Positions 53,693-62,600 of a stretch of DNA of 64,000 bases are shown piece after piece. The notes below the pieces were generated by a model that made no database searches, was not told the DNA's origin, and worked only from the letters and a program-made list of their open reading frames with translations. The translations under genes and the position numbers were made by a program. Source of the stretch: Proteobacteria bacterium DTSAM18 (GTDB taxonomy: Bacteria > Myxococcota_A > UBA796 > GCA-2862545); the NCBI GenBank assembly GCA_028767165.1, contig JARACJ010000006.1, positions 124,001 to 188,000 of the forward strand, given 5' to 3'. How positions within the stretch are numbered: the stretch's first letter is position 1; the number at the start of each line of letters is the position of its first letter.

Positions 53693-54736
53693 TCAGGGCG
53701 CGGGGTTCGGGTATTGGCCGAAGATGCGACCGATCTCCCGCAGCAGATCGCTGGACAGCGTGATCTGCGCACTGGCGATGTTGCTGCGGAGCTGCCCCAT
53801 GGTGGTGGCGCCGATGAGGTTGGAGCTGACCCAGGGCTGCTGGTTGATGAAGGCCAGGGCCATCTGGGCAGGGTCGAGGCCGTGCTCCCGCGCGAGCGTC
53901 ACGTAGGCCTCCGAGGCGGCCCAGGCGGCGGGTCGCTGGTAGCGCTGGAACCGGTTGAAGAGGGTCAGCCGCGCGTCGTCCGGAAACGCCGTGCCGCCCC
54001 GGTACTTTCCGCTGAGCACGCCCATGGCGAGGGGCGAGTAGGCCAGGAGCCCCACCTGCTCACGGTACATCATCTCCGCGAGGCCCACCTCGAGCAGGCG
54101 GTTGAGCAGGTTGTAGGGGTTCTGGATGGCCTGGACCCGGGGCAGCCCCTGCTCGGCGTGCAGCCGCAGGCAGTGGTGCAGACCCCAGGGTGTCTCGTTC
54201 GACAGACCCACGTGGCGCACCTTGCCCTGCTCCACCAGGACCTGAAGACCCTCCAGGCTCTCCTGCAGCGGCGTGGCCTCCTCGTCCGGGGAGACCTTGA
54301 AGCTCCTGCTGCCGAAGTAGTTGGTCCGACGATCGGGCCAGTGCAGCTGGTACAGGTCGATGACGTCGGTGTTCAGCCTGCGGAGCGAGCCCTCGCAGGC
54401 CTCGATGACGTGGGCCTTGGTGAGACGCGTGCGCCCCTCCCGGATCCATGGAAACCCCCGACTCGGCCCCACCACCTTCGTGGCGACGATCACGTCATCG
54501 CGCCGGCCCCGGGCCTTCAGCCACGAGCCGATGTACGCCTCGGTGCGTCCCTGGGTCTCCGCGCGGGGCGGAACCGGGTACATCTCGGCACAGTCGATGA
54601 GGTTGACCCCATGATCGACCGCGTAGTCGAGCTGCGCGTGGGCCTCCTGCTCCGAGTTCTGCTCGCCGAAGGTCATCGTTCCAAGCCCGATGATGCTGAC
54701 CTTCAGATCGGTCGTTCCCAGGGAACGGTACTCCAC
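53693..54736 (-). CDS. tas: Aldo/keto reductase, Tas-like
   Basis: 347 residues, the length of E. coli Tas (346), and closely alike along its length (GTMTFGEQNSEQEAHAQLDY, DPAQMALAF). Start is GTG at 54736, after AGGAGG at 5 nt; the start codon follows from Tas alignment (EYRSLG). The catalytic set is D48, Y53 (MYP), K87 and H132. NADPH-dependent carbonyl reductase, physiological substrate uncertain. A longer open frame upstream is discarded. Confidence 0.93.
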   Translation of the reverse strand: MEYRSLGTTDLKVSIIGLGTMTFGEQNSEQEAHAQLDYAVDHGVNLIDCAEMYPVPPRAETQGRTEAYIGSWLKARGRRDDVIVATKVVGPSRGFPWIREGRTRLTKAHVIEACEGSLRRLNTDVIDLYQLHWPDRRTNYFGSRSFKVSPDEEATPLQESLEGLQVLVEQGKVRHVGLSNETPWGLHHCLRLHAEQGLPRVQAIQNPYNLLNRLLEVGLAEMMYREQVGLLAYSPLAMGVLSGKYRGGTAFPDDARLTLFNRFQRYQRPAAWAASEAYVTLAREHGLDPAQMALAFINQQPWVSSNLIGATTMGQLRSNIASAQITLSSDLLREIGRIFGQYPNPAP

Positions 54737-54820
54737 GGACACCTCCTGCACTTCGCCGGAATGCCACGGGCCCGACGACGTCCATGCCCCGGTATACTCC
54801 ATCACGACGGGAGGACATCC

Positions 54821-55285
54821 ATGAAGAAGCTCATCGCATCGCTCGTGTTCGGTCAGATGCTCGCCACCGCCGCCTGGGCGAACTGCAGCAGCATCCGCGA
54901 CGCCGACCAGCGCTACCTGTGCCGGGCACGGGAGTCGAGCCAGGCGAGCCAGTGCAGCTCCATCCGCGACAACGACACCCGGTACTTCTGTCGGGGGGTG
55001 GTCGAGAAGCGCGCGTCCCACTGCAGCTCCATCCGCGACACCGACCTGCGCTACCAGTGCCGCGCCGAAGCAGACAGCTCCAGCGGCAACTGCAGCTCCA
55101 TCCGCGATGCCGACCAGCGCTACTTCTGTCGTGCCGTCGCGGCCGGCCAGTCCAGCCAGTGCAGCTCCATCCGCGATGCCGACCAGCGCTACTACTGCCG
55201 CGCTCGGGCCGACCGCCAGCCGAGCCACTGCAGCTCCATCAAGGACTCGGATCTGCGCTACCAGTGCCGGGACGAGTCCAAGTAG
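54821..55285 (+). CDS. Secreted protein with six exact 23-residue CSSIRD repeats
   Basis: 154 residues. RBS GGGAGG and ATG at 54821; signal peptide MKKLIASLVFGQMLATAAWA, cleavage near residue 20. The whole mature protein is six repeats of period exactly 23, with 12 Cys at 22, 34, 45, 57, 68, 80, 91, 103, 114, 126, 137 and 149. Consensus CSSIRDxDxRYxCR: Cys pairs 12 apart probably form disulfides within each unit. Positively charged Arg on the surface and acid D-x-D in each. No known enzyme activity. Function unknown; probably secreted. Confidence 0.83.
   Translation: MKKLIASLVFGQMLATAAWANCSSIRDADQRYLCRARESSQASQCSSIRDNDTRYFCRGVVEKRASHCSSIRDTDLRYQCRAEADSSSGNCSSIRDADQRYFCRAVAAGQSSQCSSIRDADQRYYCRARADRQPSHCSSIKDSDLRYQCRDESK
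54884..55273 (+). repeat. Six tandem 69-bp CSSIRD repeats
   Basis: The 23-codon repeat coding tract of the small secreted protein; the last copy is truncated after about 15 codons. Confidence 0.85.
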
Positions 55286-55316
55286 CGCCGCTGCCCCGGC
55301 AGCCCCCAAGACGTCA

Positions 55317-55342
55317 GAAGGGAAGCCCGTGGGCTTCCCTTC
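55317..55342. terminator. Terminator between the repeat protein and convergent methyltransferase
   Basis: Twelve-bp inverted repeat GAAGGGAAGCCC/GGGCTTCCCTTC with a minimal GT centre; between converging stops at 55285 and 55388. Confidence 0.6.
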
Positions 55343-55387
55343 GACGATCCGGCCCACGGGGGACCGGACGGACGATGCGGACGAGGA

Positions 55388-56245
55388 TCAGCGCTCGACG
55401 CGGAGCAGCTTCATCTGGACGTCGGAGCACCAGTGGGCCTCGAAGCCGCGGACGCAGACGTCGAGGTAGCGCTCGTAGTCGTCGAACAGCTGGTCGCCCC
55501 AGGTCTTGCGGATGTAGGCCTCGTGCTCACGCATGCGGCGCAGCCACTCGGCGGTGGTGTTGCGGTAGTCCATGCGCTGGGTGCGAAGCTCGATGATCTC
55601 CCACTTGGGACGCACGGCCTGCACGAGCTCTTCCATGCGGGGGTTGCGACCGCCGGGGAAGATGACGTTGGCGGTGAAGGCCAGATCCTCGACATCCTTG
55701 CGCTTGCGGGGCAGGCGGTCGGAGAGGATGGCCTGGAAGCCGAAGTGTGCGCCGGGCTCGACCCACTCGCCGAGCTTGTTGAAGTACTGGCGGTAGATGT
55801 CGACGGCCTTGCCCTCGCGCGCCTGCTTGGGGGAACACAGGTGGTCGATCATCTCGATGGAGATGAGGGCGTCGTACTTCTGCTCGGGGACGTAGGTGGA
55901 GTAGTCCTGCAGCCAGGCCTTGGCGCGGGGGAGGTTGCGCTTGTGGACCCACTCGAGCTGCGCGGTGGACAGGGTGATGCCGTGGACTTCCTTGGCGTTG
56001 CACTCGTTGACGAGGTGATCCATCGCGGAGCCCCAGCCACAACCGATGTCGAGGACGCGGGAGTTCTCGTCGACCTCGGCGTACTCGGAGAGGATGCGGA
56101 TCTTGTTGATCTGCGCCTGCTCGAGCGTCTCGTCGCCCTTCAGGTAGGCGCCGGAGGTGTAGTGCATGTTCTTGTCGAGCCACAGCTCGAAGAACTCGTT
56201 GGACACCGAATAGGAGACGTCGATATCGGCCTGGGTCGAAGTCAT
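55388..56245 (-). CDS. Cyclopropane-fatty-acid-synthase-like SAM methyltransferase
   Basis: 285 residues. ATG at 56245 with CGAGGAA upstream; the longer frame is unsupported. CFA/mycolic methyltransferase pattern (PF02353): YSVSNEFFELWLD at the start, SAM motif I VLDIGCGWGSAMDHL, SIEMIDHL, and FPGGRNPRMEELVQA. Class enzymes methylate unsaturated acyl chains or related lipids; here slightly shorter than E. coli CFA synthase, so it may be a relative acting on another substrate. Confidence 0.88.
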   Translation of the reverse strand: MTSTQADIDVSYSVSNEFFELWLDKNMHYTSGAYLKGDETLEQAQINKIRILSEYAEVDENSRVLDIGCGWGSAMDHLVNECNAKEVHGITLSTAQLEWVHKRNLPRAKAWLQDYSTYVPEQKYDALISIEMIDHLCSPKQAREGKAVDIYRQYFNKLGEWVEPGAHFGFQAILSDRLPRKRKDVEDLAFTANVIFPGGRNPRMEELVQAVRPKWEIIELRTQRMDYRNTTAEWLRRMREHEAYIRKTWGDQLFDDYERYLDVCVRGFEAHWCSDVQMKLLRVER

Positions 56246-56446
56246 GTGCAGTTCCTCGTCGGTCCGGTCGGGTGGTCCCGGACATGTCCGCCATTCGTAG
56301 CGCCAAACTTCTCCAGACTCCAGCACGTTCCGTCACGCCCACGGGTTTCACCCCTATGTCCTGCCATACGCAGACATGTGATGCTTCTGGAAGGGATGCG
56401 CAACGGACATCATGATGGGGCGCCCCAGAGTTGTGCAGGAGCTGCA

Positions 56447-57430
56447 ATGGCTGATTTCGTCCTCGACGTGAACGATCCGGAAGGCCTGGCCAGGTTCATG
56501 GCCGACTACGGAATCCCGCTTCCACCGCCGATCTCCCTCGCCTCCGCGGGTGAACCGTCCGTGAACCGGACGCTGCGGGCCACCGCCGTGGATGGATCCA
56601 CCTACATCATCAAGCAGGCACCTCCCTACGCCGTGCGCCATCCCACGATCCGCGTGCCCCAGGAGCGCTCCCGCGCCGAGACCACGTTCCTGCGGATCCT
56701 CCACGAGGACCCCTGGCTCGCAGACACCGTGCCCACGCTGCTGCACACCGTCAGCACCCAGCACCTGTTCTTCATGGAGGACTTCGGACCCTGCGACGAC
56801 TTCAGCGACCTGTACCGGGGCGCCACCTTGTCGGACGAGGACGCGGAGTGGTTGTGGAGCTGGCTCGAGCGACTGCACCACCACCCTACCGCCCACCTGG
56901 GGGACGACCAGAAGAGCATCCTGTGCAACCGGGCCATGCGTGAGCTCGTGCACAAGCACGTGTTCGTGGTCCCCTTCCGCCTCGACAGCGGCGTGGACCT
57001 GGATCTCATCACACAGGGCCTGGCGACCGCGGCCGCCGACGTGCTGTCGGACCACGTGCTGCTGTCCAAGGTGAACAAGCTCGGACAGGACTACCTCACC
57101 GACGGCCGGCAGCTCGTCCACGGTGAGTTCACCCCACGGGCCTGGCTGCGCACCGACGAGGGCATCCGCATCGTCGATCCCGAGTTCTGCTTCCTCGGCC
57201 GATCGTGGGTCGATCGCGGCGTGTTCCTCGGAAACCTCGTGCTCGCGCAGCAGTCCCCCACCATGATCCACCGCTTCGAGGCCAGGCTGGATCCCCGTGA
57301 GCGCGCCATGGCCGGCGTGGAGGTCCTCAGGCGGCTCCTGGGTCGATTCCAGCTTCCCCTCGAGGCCGACCTGTCCGCCAAGATCTCGATGGGACGCATC
57401 GCGCGACAGTGGGTGGTGGGCTGGAAGTAG
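56447..57430 (+). CDS. APH/MtnK-like small-molecule kinase with HGE variant
   Basis: 327 residues from the ATG at 56447 after AGGAG. Similar to 5-methylthioribose kinase (MtnK) in the DPEF metal motif (D244, E246) and general order, but shorter than MtnK (about 397). The catalytic loop usually reads HGD; here it is HGE (H225, E227). N-terminal ATP-binding part has TYIIKQAPPY with the conserved Lys. Could have lost kinase activity or changed substrate. No mtnA or other salvage genes nearby. Confidence 0.7.
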   Translation: MADFVLDVNDPEGLARFMADYGIPLPPPISLASAGEPSVNRTLRATAVDGSTYIIKQAPPYAVRHPTIRVPQERSRAETTFLRILHEDPWLADTVPTLLHTVSTQHLFFMEDFGPCDDFSDLYRGATLSDEDAEWLWSWLERLHHHPTAHLGDDQKSILCNRAMRELVHKHVFVVPFRLDSGVDLDLITQGLATAAADVLSDHVLLSKVNKLGQDYLTDGRQLVHGEFTPRAWLRTDEGIRIVDPEFCFLGRSWVDRGVFLGNLVLAQQSPTMIHRFEARLDPRERAMAGVEVLRRLLGRFQLPLEADLSAKISMGRIARQWVVGWK

Positions 57431-57491
57431 GCCTCCCCCTCTCCCTTCGGCGGCGCCCCGTGTACCATGCGGCCCACGCCCCGGAGCCTCC

Positions 57492-59600
57492 ATGCACAGC
57501 CTGCTGCAGCCCCCCACCGCCGGCCCGCCGGCCACGCGCCCTTCCCAGCGGCTGCCACTGCTCACGCCCGACCGACGTCCGTGGGCTCTCGGGATCGACG
57601 GGTCGATCCTCCTCGGCGACGCCCCGGTGACGCCCGCCCACCTCGGGAGCTGGCTCGACGCCCTCCTCAACCTGGCCCGCCCCACCCTGTGGCGCCGCGT
57701 TCCGGCCGAGGTGGCGCGTGGGCTCGCCGACACCCTGGCCGGCTGGCTGTGGACCCCGGGACCGGACGCCGACCAGCCGCTGGAGCGCCTGCGCTGGGAA
57801 GGGGCCACGGACGCCGCACTGGCGGTCCTGTGGCGGATGAGGCAGGAATCGGCGGATCCCGCCCTGCTCGACGGCATCACGCCGCGGCTTCGGGGCCTCG
57901 CGTTGTCGTCCCTCGGCCATGCCCTGCTGGAGACCCTCGACGGGGCGCCTTCCACCGACCACCGTCAGGCCCTGCTCGAGCAGACGGACTGGCTGCTCTC
58001 CCCGCGCGTCAGCTTCTTCTCGGGGCAGGAGGAGTACGAGCTCGCCTGGCCCGACGTGGCCCTCATGTGGTGTGGCCTCAGCCGGTCCGTGGACTCCGAC
58101 GCGTTCGAGTGGTTCAAGTCCGGCCACATCATCTTCCACATGCACGCGCCCGACGGCCCGCGCATCTCCCGGGAGGCCCGAGGCGTGTGGACGGCACTGC
58201 TCGCGCGGCACCCGGGCCCCTCGGCGTTCCGGGGCTGGCACGACGAGGTGGCCGCCTGCATCCCCGAGCTCCGGCGGCTCTCCGCCACCTCCATCGAGGG
58301 TAGGGTCCACCAGGATCCACCCCAGGCAGGTTCGACGCCGGGGATCCACCTGTCGACGGCACAGCGTGACCGCCTCGGACCCTGGCGAGACGCACAGGGC
58401 TTCTCCCAGGCATTGGAGGAAGCGGCGGGCTGGCTCCCGCAGGCACGAGACATCGGCGCGCTGGCACCGAGCGCGGAGCAGGGCCTTGTCCGGGCCTGTC
58501 TCGGTCCCGCGGATCTGCCGACGGGGATGGCTCGGGAAGCAGACCACGGCCGCACCCTGTCTGAGCTGGCCGGCCACCTGGCCCAGGGGCGCTGGATGGA
58601 CGTGCCGATCACCGACGACGGCCTCCTGCCGATCCTGCACGAGCTCCACCGCAAGCACCTCGCGCACGCCGACGACGCACTGTGGGTCCGGTCCGTGCTG
58701 AGGGCGCACCCCCATGGGGAGCTCGTGACCGCCCTTCCCCGCTTCGCAGACGGGTTCGAGGGCGCGGTGCGCTGGTCCGCCCTGCCCGCGTGGATGGAGG
58801 GGTGGCGCTGGCGCCTGCAGGGCCAGCCGACCCTCCGCGCCGATCCCCTGGACTTCCAGGAGTGGTGCGTCGCCCACGGCCTCGCCCACTCCCAGGCGGA
58901 GCACATGCAGGCCGTCGAGCTGCTCCTCCTGCTCGAGGCCTCCCTCCCCGACCTCGCCGCGGCCGGCGTCGATCACGTGGTCGCCACCCATGCCCCGGAC
59001 CTCGTCCACGCCCTCACCTGGCGCCGCGGCGACGGCTGGTGGCTCCTCGACAGTGCCGGCCGGCTGCAGCGGCTCCAGGCGCCCGCGTCCACCTGGTTCG
59101 AGGCGACGCTCGGCGGCAACCAGGTGACACTCCGGGCGGGCGTCCGTCCTCCCGGGCGGCTTCCCCACCTGCTGCATCCGGGCGACCTGCACTTCGTCCC
59201 GCACGTGGGATGGCGGTTGCTCTCCGAGGTGCCCCACGCGGGCCCCTGGACCTCCGCCCACCGCCGCAGCGGTCACCTCGTGCACCACGGGGCGCCCGAG
59301 CTGCCGGCTGTCACCTCGTCGGTCGAGCTGCCGCGCACGCCCGCAGCACAGGTCCACGCACAGCACCAGGCGCTCGCAGAAGGTGCGGACCCCGTGCGCG
59401 CCCGGATCCTCGGCGCCGCCCTCCTCGGCGAGGGTCCCCAGGGCAGGTGGGTGCTGTCGGACGGCTCCCACCTCGCGCCCGCACCCGACGGACGGCTCGA
59501 TCTCGTCCACCTCGGCCAGGTCGCCCCCCACAGCCGGCGACACCAGCGCGCCCAGGCCCTCCGCTCGGCCCTCCGTCACCACGACGTAGCCCCCGCCTGA
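57492..59600 (+). CDS. Large protein of unknown function
   Basis: 702 residues. ATG at 57492 after GGAG. Helical and beta mix, with Trp-rich patches (LWRRVPAEVARGLADTLAG, WDLHFVPHVGWRL-like segment LHFVPHVGWRLLSEV). No signal peptide and no motif I recognise. A 758-aa open frame on the other strand over the same DNA was rejected: it lacks a plausible start and reads as an arginine/glycine-rich shadow. It follows the MtnK-like gene by 62 bp on the same strand and may be co-transcribed. Function unknown. Confidence 0.6.
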   Translation: MHSLLQPPTAGPPATRPSQRLPLLTPDRRPWALGIDGSILLGDAPVTPAHLGSWLDALLNLARPTLWRRVPAEVARGLADTLAGWLWTPGPDADQPLERLRWEGATDAALAVLWRMRQESADPALLDGITPRLRGLALSSLGHALLETLDGAPSTDHRQALLEQTDWLLSPRVSFFSGQEEYELAWPDVALMWCGLSRSVDSDAFEWFKSGHIIFHMHAPDGPRISREARGVWTALLARHPGPSAFRGWHDEVAACIPELRRLSATSIEGRVHQDPPQAGSTPGIHLSTAQRDRLGPWRDAQGFSQALEEAAGWLPQARDIGALAPSAEQGLVRACLGPADLPTGMAREADHGRTLSELAGHLAQGRWMDVPITDDGLLPILHELHRKHLAHADDALWVRSVLRAHPHGELVTALPRFADGFEGAVRWSALPAWMEGWRWRLQGQPTLRADPLDFQEWCVAHGLAHSQAEHMQAVELLLLLEASLPDLAAAGVDHVVATHAPDLVHALTWRRGDGWWLLDSAGRLQRLQAPASTWFEATLGGNQVTLRAGVRPPGRLPHLLHPGDLHFVPHVGWRLLSEVPHAGPWTSAHRRSGHLVHHGAPELPAVTSSVELPRTPAAQVHAQHQALAEGADPVRARILGAALLGEGPQGRWVLSDGSHLAPAPDGRLDLVHLGQVAPHSRRHQRAQALRSALRHHDVAPA

Positions 59601-59637
59601 CACCGCAGACGAGGGCTACAGGGATCGATCCGGCGCC

Positions 59638-62600
59638 TCAGTCGCGACGCCGCCGGATCGCCAGCAGGCCGAGGGCCCCGAGCCACCAGCCCACGCCGGT
59701 TCCGGACGTGCTGCAGCCGCAGTCGCCGCTGCTGACCCCGAAGGAGGCATCGACCTCGAACACGCCGGGCTCGCTCCAGTCACTGGCGGCGCCGTAGGCA
59801 TCCACGCCCCGGGCCGCCCAGTGGTACACGCCGTCGTCGAAGGGGCCGCCGGGTGTGACCTGGACGTCGAACTCGCCCCCCTCGATGTCGTCGAGGCGCC
59901 ACACCACGTCGTCCAGGGCTTCGTCGCGGGCCACGACGATGCCGTAGCGGACCCGATCTCCCTCGGGGTCGACGGACAGGCTCCAGCCGAGCTCGCTGGG
60001 CGCCACCGCGCCGAAGGCCTCCTTGCTGGCGTCGAGGATGACCGGGACGGACGGCGGGTCGTTGGGGCCACGCAGGAAGAAGGAGGTGGTGCTGACCTCC
60101 GAGCTCATCATGGTCTGGTCTTCCGCGCGCACACGGGCCCAGGCGGTGGTGTGCTCCCCGAAGGCGATGCCGTCGGCCTGCAGATCCCAGTGGACCTCAC
60201 CACTGCCGTCGCCGGAGAGGACCACCTCCATGGGCTCCGTGAAGGCCTCGTCCGTGGCCACGGCAAGGTGGTAGGCCACCTCGGAGCCTTCGGGATCGAC
60301 CACCTCGGACACCACGAGGAGCGCCGACAGTCCCTCGACCGCCTCGCCTTCCTCGGGCGACAGGAAGACGGGTGCCAGCGGCGGCTCGTCGAGGGCGGTG
60401 AACATGAAGTCCTGCCAGGCGGACCACGCGGAGACCAGCCCCTCGTCGTCCTCCGCCTGCACCCGCCACTGGTAGGAGGCATCCTCCTCGAGGAGGACGT
60501 CGATGGGCCACGCGTGCTCGGCCGCCTCGGGATCGTCCGGGACCCAGGCCAGCGCGGAGGTGACCGGCGCCCCCCCGGCGTCGATCACCTCGAGGTGGTA
60601 GACGACGGGGTCGAGATCGAGGTCGACCGCGGCGTGGAACTGCAGCAGGGAGGTCTCGGGCGCCACCCACAGGCCATCGGTGGGGAAGATCGGGAGAGGC
60701 GTCTCGGGGGCATCCTCGGAGGTGTTCACGAAGAACCCGCCCTCGACCCAGTCGGTGTCGACGTAGCCGTCCGATCCCCGCAGGCGCCACGTGTAGGCGG
60801 TGTTGTCGCCCAGCTCCACGTCCACCGTGAAGTCGGCCTCCTCGGCCCCCGCCTCGGGCTCGACCTCGTAGGAGGCCACCAGCACGCCGTCTTCGTACAC
60901 CTCGACGGTGTAGGTGGTGACCAGCCCGAGGGGGTGCGCCGGGGTGGTCCACCGCAGCTCCGGCGACAGCGACGCGGGCTCGTCGCCCTCGGCCGGGCTG
61001 ATGATCTCGGGCTCGCCGGGGCCCTCGTAGGTGGTGGGATCGGAGCCGCGCTCGAACTCCTCGAGGTTGGAGACGCCATCGCCGTCGGCGTCGCCGTCGG
61101 CGTCGTCGGTGGTGGTGTCCAGGCCCTGCTCCTGCTCCCAGGAGTCGGCGAGGCCGTCGCCGTCGTCGTCGACGAAGGAAGGCGTCAACGTGAACGACAG
61201 CTCGTCGGTGCCACCGTCGCCGTCGTCGACCGTCAGGGTGACCGTGACCTCGCCGGCGAGGGCGTCGTCGAGATCCGGGGTCCACACCAGCTCGCCGGTC
61301 GTGGAGTCGACGGTCATGTCGAAGGGCCCGTCGGTGAGGGCGAAGGACAGCTCGTCGCTTCCGGGATCGGTGGCCTGGGGCGTGAAGGTCCACTGGACGT
61401 CCTCCACCGGCTCCAGATCGGTGGGGGCGTCGCCGAGGGACGGTGCCACGTTGTCGACCTGCACGGCGTGGGTCTCGGTGGTGGTGCCGCCGTCCTCGTC
61501 CGTCGCGGTGATGGTGACCACGAAGTCGCCGTCGTCGCTCCAGGTGTGGCTCAGGCTGCTGCCGGTGCCGCTGCCGCCCTCGGAGAAGGTCCACGCGACC
61601 GTGACCACGTCGTCGCCGGGGTCGGAGGTGGTGACGGAGAGGCTCTGGGCGCTGCCTTCGTCGACGACCGCCGGAACCGAGGCGGCGTCGATGGAGGGCG
61701 CGACGTTCTGCACCACGACGGACTGCAGGAAGGTTCCCACGCCCCCGTCGTCGTCGGTGACCGTGACGGTGACGTTGTAGGTGCCGTCGTCGGGGAAGTT
61801 GGCGGTGGCATCCGCGGCGTCCGTGACCACGCCATGGCCGCCGAAGTCCCAGGACCAGGTGTGGGTGTCGGCGGATCCCGGGTCGGTCATCGACAGCGAG
61901 TACGCGACGTCGGCGCCCTCGAACGCGGCGCCACCCTCCCAGTTGAAGAGCACCGGATCGCCGTTGCTGATGGTGACGCTGCCCGTGGCGCTGGCGGTGG
62001 CCAGGCCGTCGCTGACGGTGGCCGTGACCGAGAAGGTGCCGTCGTCGGTGAAGGCATGGCTGGTGAGTTCACCACTGGCCGTGCCGCCGTCGCCGAAGGC
62101 CCACGTGACCTCGAGATCCCCGCTGCCGGCATCGGTGGGGAAGGCCCGGAACGCCAGCCCGGCGCCCTCCGTGCCACTGGGCAGGGCTCCGAGGGTGATG
62201 GCAGGCGCCACGTTGCCGACGCTGACCTGGTAGGTGAGCTCCTCCGAGCCCCCGTCGTCGTCGGTGACCGTGGCGGTGACGACGAAGTCGCCGGCCGTGG
62301 GGAAGGTGTGGCTCACGTCGACCGAGCTCGCCTCCCCCGAGGACAGGATGGCGTTGGGCGAGCTGGCTCCGGAGCCATCGCCCCAGTCGATGCTGAGGGT
62401 GTGGTCGTCGCCCACGCCCGGATCGACCCAGGCGAAGGTGAACACCGATGCGGTTCCCTCCTGCAGGATGCCGTGGACGGGATCACCGGAGAAGCTGGGT
62501 GCCACGTTGATGACCTCGACGGTGGCCGACTGGGACACCGAGCTGCCCTCGCCGTCGTCGACGGTGACCGTGACGACCATGTCGCCGTCGTCGAGGTATC

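Noticed and set aside
57327-59603. 758-aa open frame on the minus strand
   Set aside because: It is rich in Gly/Arg/Val/His with no recognisable motif or plausible start; it fully overlaps the plus-strand gene with an RBS. Typical high-GC shadow.
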